Assembly: GCF_000315365.1 (NCBI RefSeq)
Contig: NZ_CAOS01000015.1
Span: forward strand, 49,887 to 113,886
Origin: Desulforamulus hydrothermalis Lam5 = DSM 18033
GTDB lineage: Bacteria; Bacillota; Desulfotomaculia; Desulfotomaculales; Desulfotomaculaceae
Direction: 5' to 3'
Length of the DNA stretch: 64,000 nt
Of the stretch, positions 62,134 to 64,000 are shown one piece after another (position 1 is the first letter of the stretch; each line of letters begins with the position of its first letter). Both the position numbers and the translations under genes were made by a program. The notes under the pieces were generated by a model that worked only from the letters and a program-made list of their open reading frames with translations, was not told where the DNA came from and made no database searches.

Positions 62134-63222
62134 TTATTTCACCCTTGGAGTGGGAATTCCTGCTTTAATAACTGCCTGTACGGCAATTAACAAAATAGGC
62201 CCGGCAACCATGCCCAAAAACCCCAATACCTTAAAACCTACAAACAAGGCCACCAGGGTAGCCAAAGGGTGCAGTCCCAGGTTGGTGGCCACCACTTTGG
62301 TTTCCAAAAGCTGCCTGGTAACCAAAATAACCAGGTATAAAACCAGCAGTTTGCTGCCAAAAACAGCATTGCCGGTCAAAAAGGACCAGCCCACCCAAGG
62401 CAGCACAACCGTGCCCGGTCCCAGCACAGGTATTATATCAAAAAAGCCGATCAACAGGCCCATTGTCAAAGCATATTCCGCCCCAATTAAGTATAGGCCG
62501 ATAATACTGATTAACGTGCTTATGCTAACCAAAACACCTTGTGCCTTTAAATAAGATACAAACGCCTCTACCACTTCTTTTATCACTTGCAGGCTTTGTT
62601 CACCGTAAGGAGCCGGCCACACCCGCAACCACTGCCTGGTTAAGACACGCCTGTCCTTACTGATAAAATAAGTGGCAAGAAAACTGACAATTATTAATGT
62701 AATAATTCCCGGTACTGCTGAAAACGTACTTAACAGTGAATTAAGCGTAATGCTTAAGAAATCTTGCAAAGTTTGCGCCGCTGAACCAAAGGACTGTTGA
62801 ATGTAATCCGTAACTGCCGGCGGCAGTTCACCATAAAACCGGTAAAATTTCGGCAATGATACTTCGACCCAGTGCTGTATATCAAGGATTATGTATGGCA
62901 AGGTTTTGGATAAATGAATCAATTCAGCTGTCAGCCGCAATAATAACAGGGTAATAACAGATCCCACCAAAGAAAGTAAGAACAACATGGCCAGTGCTAC
63001 GGCCGGACCTCGGGACAGGCGGACCTTGCTCTGCAATACCCCGACTACCGGTTCCAGTAAAAAGCTGATAAACAAAGCAATAATAAAAGGAGTAATTAAG
63101 GGAAGGACAAATGTAACCCCTTTGATGATATACTGTGATATTTTATCTAAGATAAAGAAAGCTGCTAAAAGAAGTAGACCCGCCAATACGTAATTCAAGG
63201 CGGTCTTCAGCCACGACGGCAA
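62134..63222 (-). CDS. AI-2E family permease
   Basis: The 362-residue protein has about eight membrane segments and the family pattern: FIIALFISFLLEPVV near the N-terminus, a large loop around residues 100-160, and GFFDIIPVLGPGTVVLPW followed by VTRQLLETKVVATNLGLHPLATLVALFVGFKVLG near the end. Members export autoinducer-2 or transport other small solutes or sodium; the substrate here is not known. The GTG at 63231 is part of the SD GAGGTG; TTG at 63222 is preferred. It is inserted between cdsA and dxr, which are adjacent in many Firmicutes. Confidence 0.9.
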   Translation of the reverse strand: MPSWLKTALNYVLAGLLLLAAFFILDKISQYIIKGVTFVLPLITPFIIALFISFLLEPVVGVLQSKVRLSRGPAVALAMLFLLSLVGSVITLLLLRLTAELIHLSKTLPYIILDIQHWVEVSLPKFYRFYGELPPAVTDYIQQSFGSAAQTLQDFLSITLNSLLSTFSAVPGIITLIIVSFLATYFISKDRRVLTRQWLRVWPAPYGEQSLQVIKEVVEAFVSYLKAQGVLVSISTLISIIGLYLIGAEYALTMGLLIGFFDIIPVLGPGTVVLPWVGWSFLTGNAVFGSKLLVLYLVILVTRQLLETKVVATNLGLHPLATLVALFVGFKVLGFLGMVAGPILLIAVQAVIKAGIPTPRVK

Positions 63223-63247
63223 ACTTCTCACCTCAATAAATTTATAT

Positions 63248-64000
63248 TCAAATTATAAACAGTTTAACAATGTAGTATACCAAAGGGGTGGTAATCAGCA
63301 GGCTGTCAAAACGGTCCAATATACCCCCGTGACCTGGGATAAGATGTCCGGAATCCTTCACTCCGGCCTGTCTTTTGATGGCTGATTCAAACAAATCACC
63401 CAATAAGGAAGCAATCCCAACCAGAGCTCCCAACAATACAACCGGCTGCACAGGCAGGTCAGGCAAAAATTGCGCCAGCAAACAGGCTGTCAGGGCTGCA
63501 CCCGCGACTCCTCCCACAGCACCTTCAACGGTTTTTTTGGGGCTAAGCAGCGGTGCCAGCTTATGCCGGCCTATTGCTCGCCCCACAAAGTAGGCAAAAG
63601 TATCGCTGGCCCAGGTGGTGGTTAATATTAACAGCAACCAGGCCAAGCCTCCGGGGAGCTCCCGTGTCAGGTAAAGAAAAACCAGGTTTCCTAAATATAA
63701 AGTAGCTGCCAAGTTAGCAAAAACATCTGTCGGCGTTTTTTTAGGGTAACAAAAGACTAACCACAAGAGATTAATCAGCACTAACAAGACATAAATAACA
63801 TTAATTATTGTATCTTTATATTGGTATGCGCCGGCAAACAGAATTAAGCCTCCGATTTGTATTATCCAACCGGCAGGTTGCAACCCCAGACCTTTAAGAA
63901 TGGTTGTCATCTCTAATGCAGCTGCCGTAAATATCAGCATGGTTATAAGCCAGAGCAACCAACTGCCATACCAGGCAGCCAGCAGGGCTATCGGTATTCC
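63248..64000 (-). CDS. cdsA: Phosphatidate cytidylyltransferase (partial, runs off the window)
   Basis: This membrane enzyme makes CDP-diacylglycerol, the precursor used by PgsA. About 250 codons are visible with at least six hydrophobic segments and the signature VGIASLLGDLFESAIKRQAGVKDSGHLIPGHGGILDRFDSLL (in parts; Ser, Lys-Asp and final Asp residues). The frame is open through the window end (GIPIALLAAWYGSW before the first internal TTG), so the start lies beyond position 64000. An internal start near 63958 would remove the usual N-terminal helix. Confidence 0.95.
   Translation of the reverse strand, partial: GIPIALLAAWYGSWLLWLITMLIFTAAALEMTTILKGLGLQPAGWIIQIGGLILFAGAYQYKDTIINVIYVLLVLINLLWLVFCYPKKTPTDVFANLAATLYLGNLVFLYLTRELPGGLAWLLLILTTTWASDTFAYFVGRAIGRHKLAPLLSPKKTVEGAVGGVAGAALTACLLAQFLPDLPVQPVVLLGALVGIASLLGDLFESAIKRQAGVKDSGHLIPGHGGILDRFDSLLITTPLVYYIVKLFII

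Noticed and set aside
1-64000. CRISPR array, tRNA, rRNA, insertion sequence or prophage
   Set aside because: No regularly spaced repeats, tRNA-like cloverleaf, rRNA sequence, transposase, integrase or phage structural gene was recognised.

Overview
This 64 kb window is a chromosomal housekeeping region of a spore-forming, Gram-positive (Firmicutes) anaerobe, most likely of the Desulfotomaculum/Pelotomaculum (Peptococcaceae) type. The reasons are the sporulation genes (spoVS, the two dipicolinate synthase subunits, sleB, a pdaA-like deacetylase, a spoIIIE/ftsK translocase), PolC and RNases Y and J, strong GGAGG ribosome binding sites, frequent TTG starts, and a gene order that closely follows the pnpA to spoVS segment and the cdsA to rimP segment of Bacillus subtilis. 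The family placement is inferred from gene content; no search was run. No rRNA, tRNA, CRISPR array, transposase or prophage gene was seen.

Layout. Almost everything is on the minus strand, so transcription runs from high to low coordinates. 63.9-51.5 kb: cdsA (cut by the window edge), an AI-2E family permease, dxr, rseP, ispG, proS, a GT28 glycosyltransferase and polC (lipid and isoprenoid synthesis, envelope stress, replication). 51.5-47.9 kb: an accessory cell-wall patch with one plus-strand gene (a degenerate L,D-transpeptidase-like protein), a pdaA-like deacetylase and a PHP protein. 47.7-38.5 kb: the translation operon rimP-nusA-ylxR-ylxQ-infB-rbfA-nrnA-truB, then ribF, two small unknown genes and rpsO. 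38.3-26.3 kb: pnp, sleB, ylxY, an M16 peptidase, a membrane protein, ymxH, dapB, dpaA-dpaB-asd-dapG-dapA (lysine, diaminopimelate and dipicolinate). 26.1-18.5 kb: rnj, tepA, ylzJ, ftsK, mnmH, a rodZ-like gene. 18.4-16.4 kb: an islet of five small plus-strand genes. 16.1-0 kb: yajQ, rimO, pgsA, an unknown membrane protein with a compact FtsH-like protease, cinA, a DEAD-box helicase, recA, an apparent non-coding RNA, rny, an unknown gene, ymdB, spoVS, a dipeptidase, a PHP protein, an aminotransferase and a coiled-coil protein.

How the genes work together. The dap/dpa operon makes the peptidoglycan and spore-specific branches of aspartate metabolism; no succinylase-type dap genes are seen, and the aminotransferase at the left end could supply an LL-diaminopimelate aminotransferase step. 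RNase Y, RNase J, PNPase, NrnA and the DEAD-box helicase give an RNA-decay toolkit. Several regulatory sites are readable: an exact sigma-H promoter before spoVS, a sigma-K-like promoter before dpaA, a LexA box at recA, and an S15 leader whose loop is complementary to its own Shine-Dalgarno sequence.

The most interesting non-coding signals are (1) a roughly 196-nt transcription unit between recA and rny with its own near-consensus promoter and terminator and a rod-like, 6S-like fold, and (2) a family of small palindromic intergenic elements present in at least four copies (16.3, 18.4, 23.0 and 24.3 kb). Three copies sit beside intrinsic terminators, and two are flanked by direct copies of a palindrome, which looks like insertion with target duplication.
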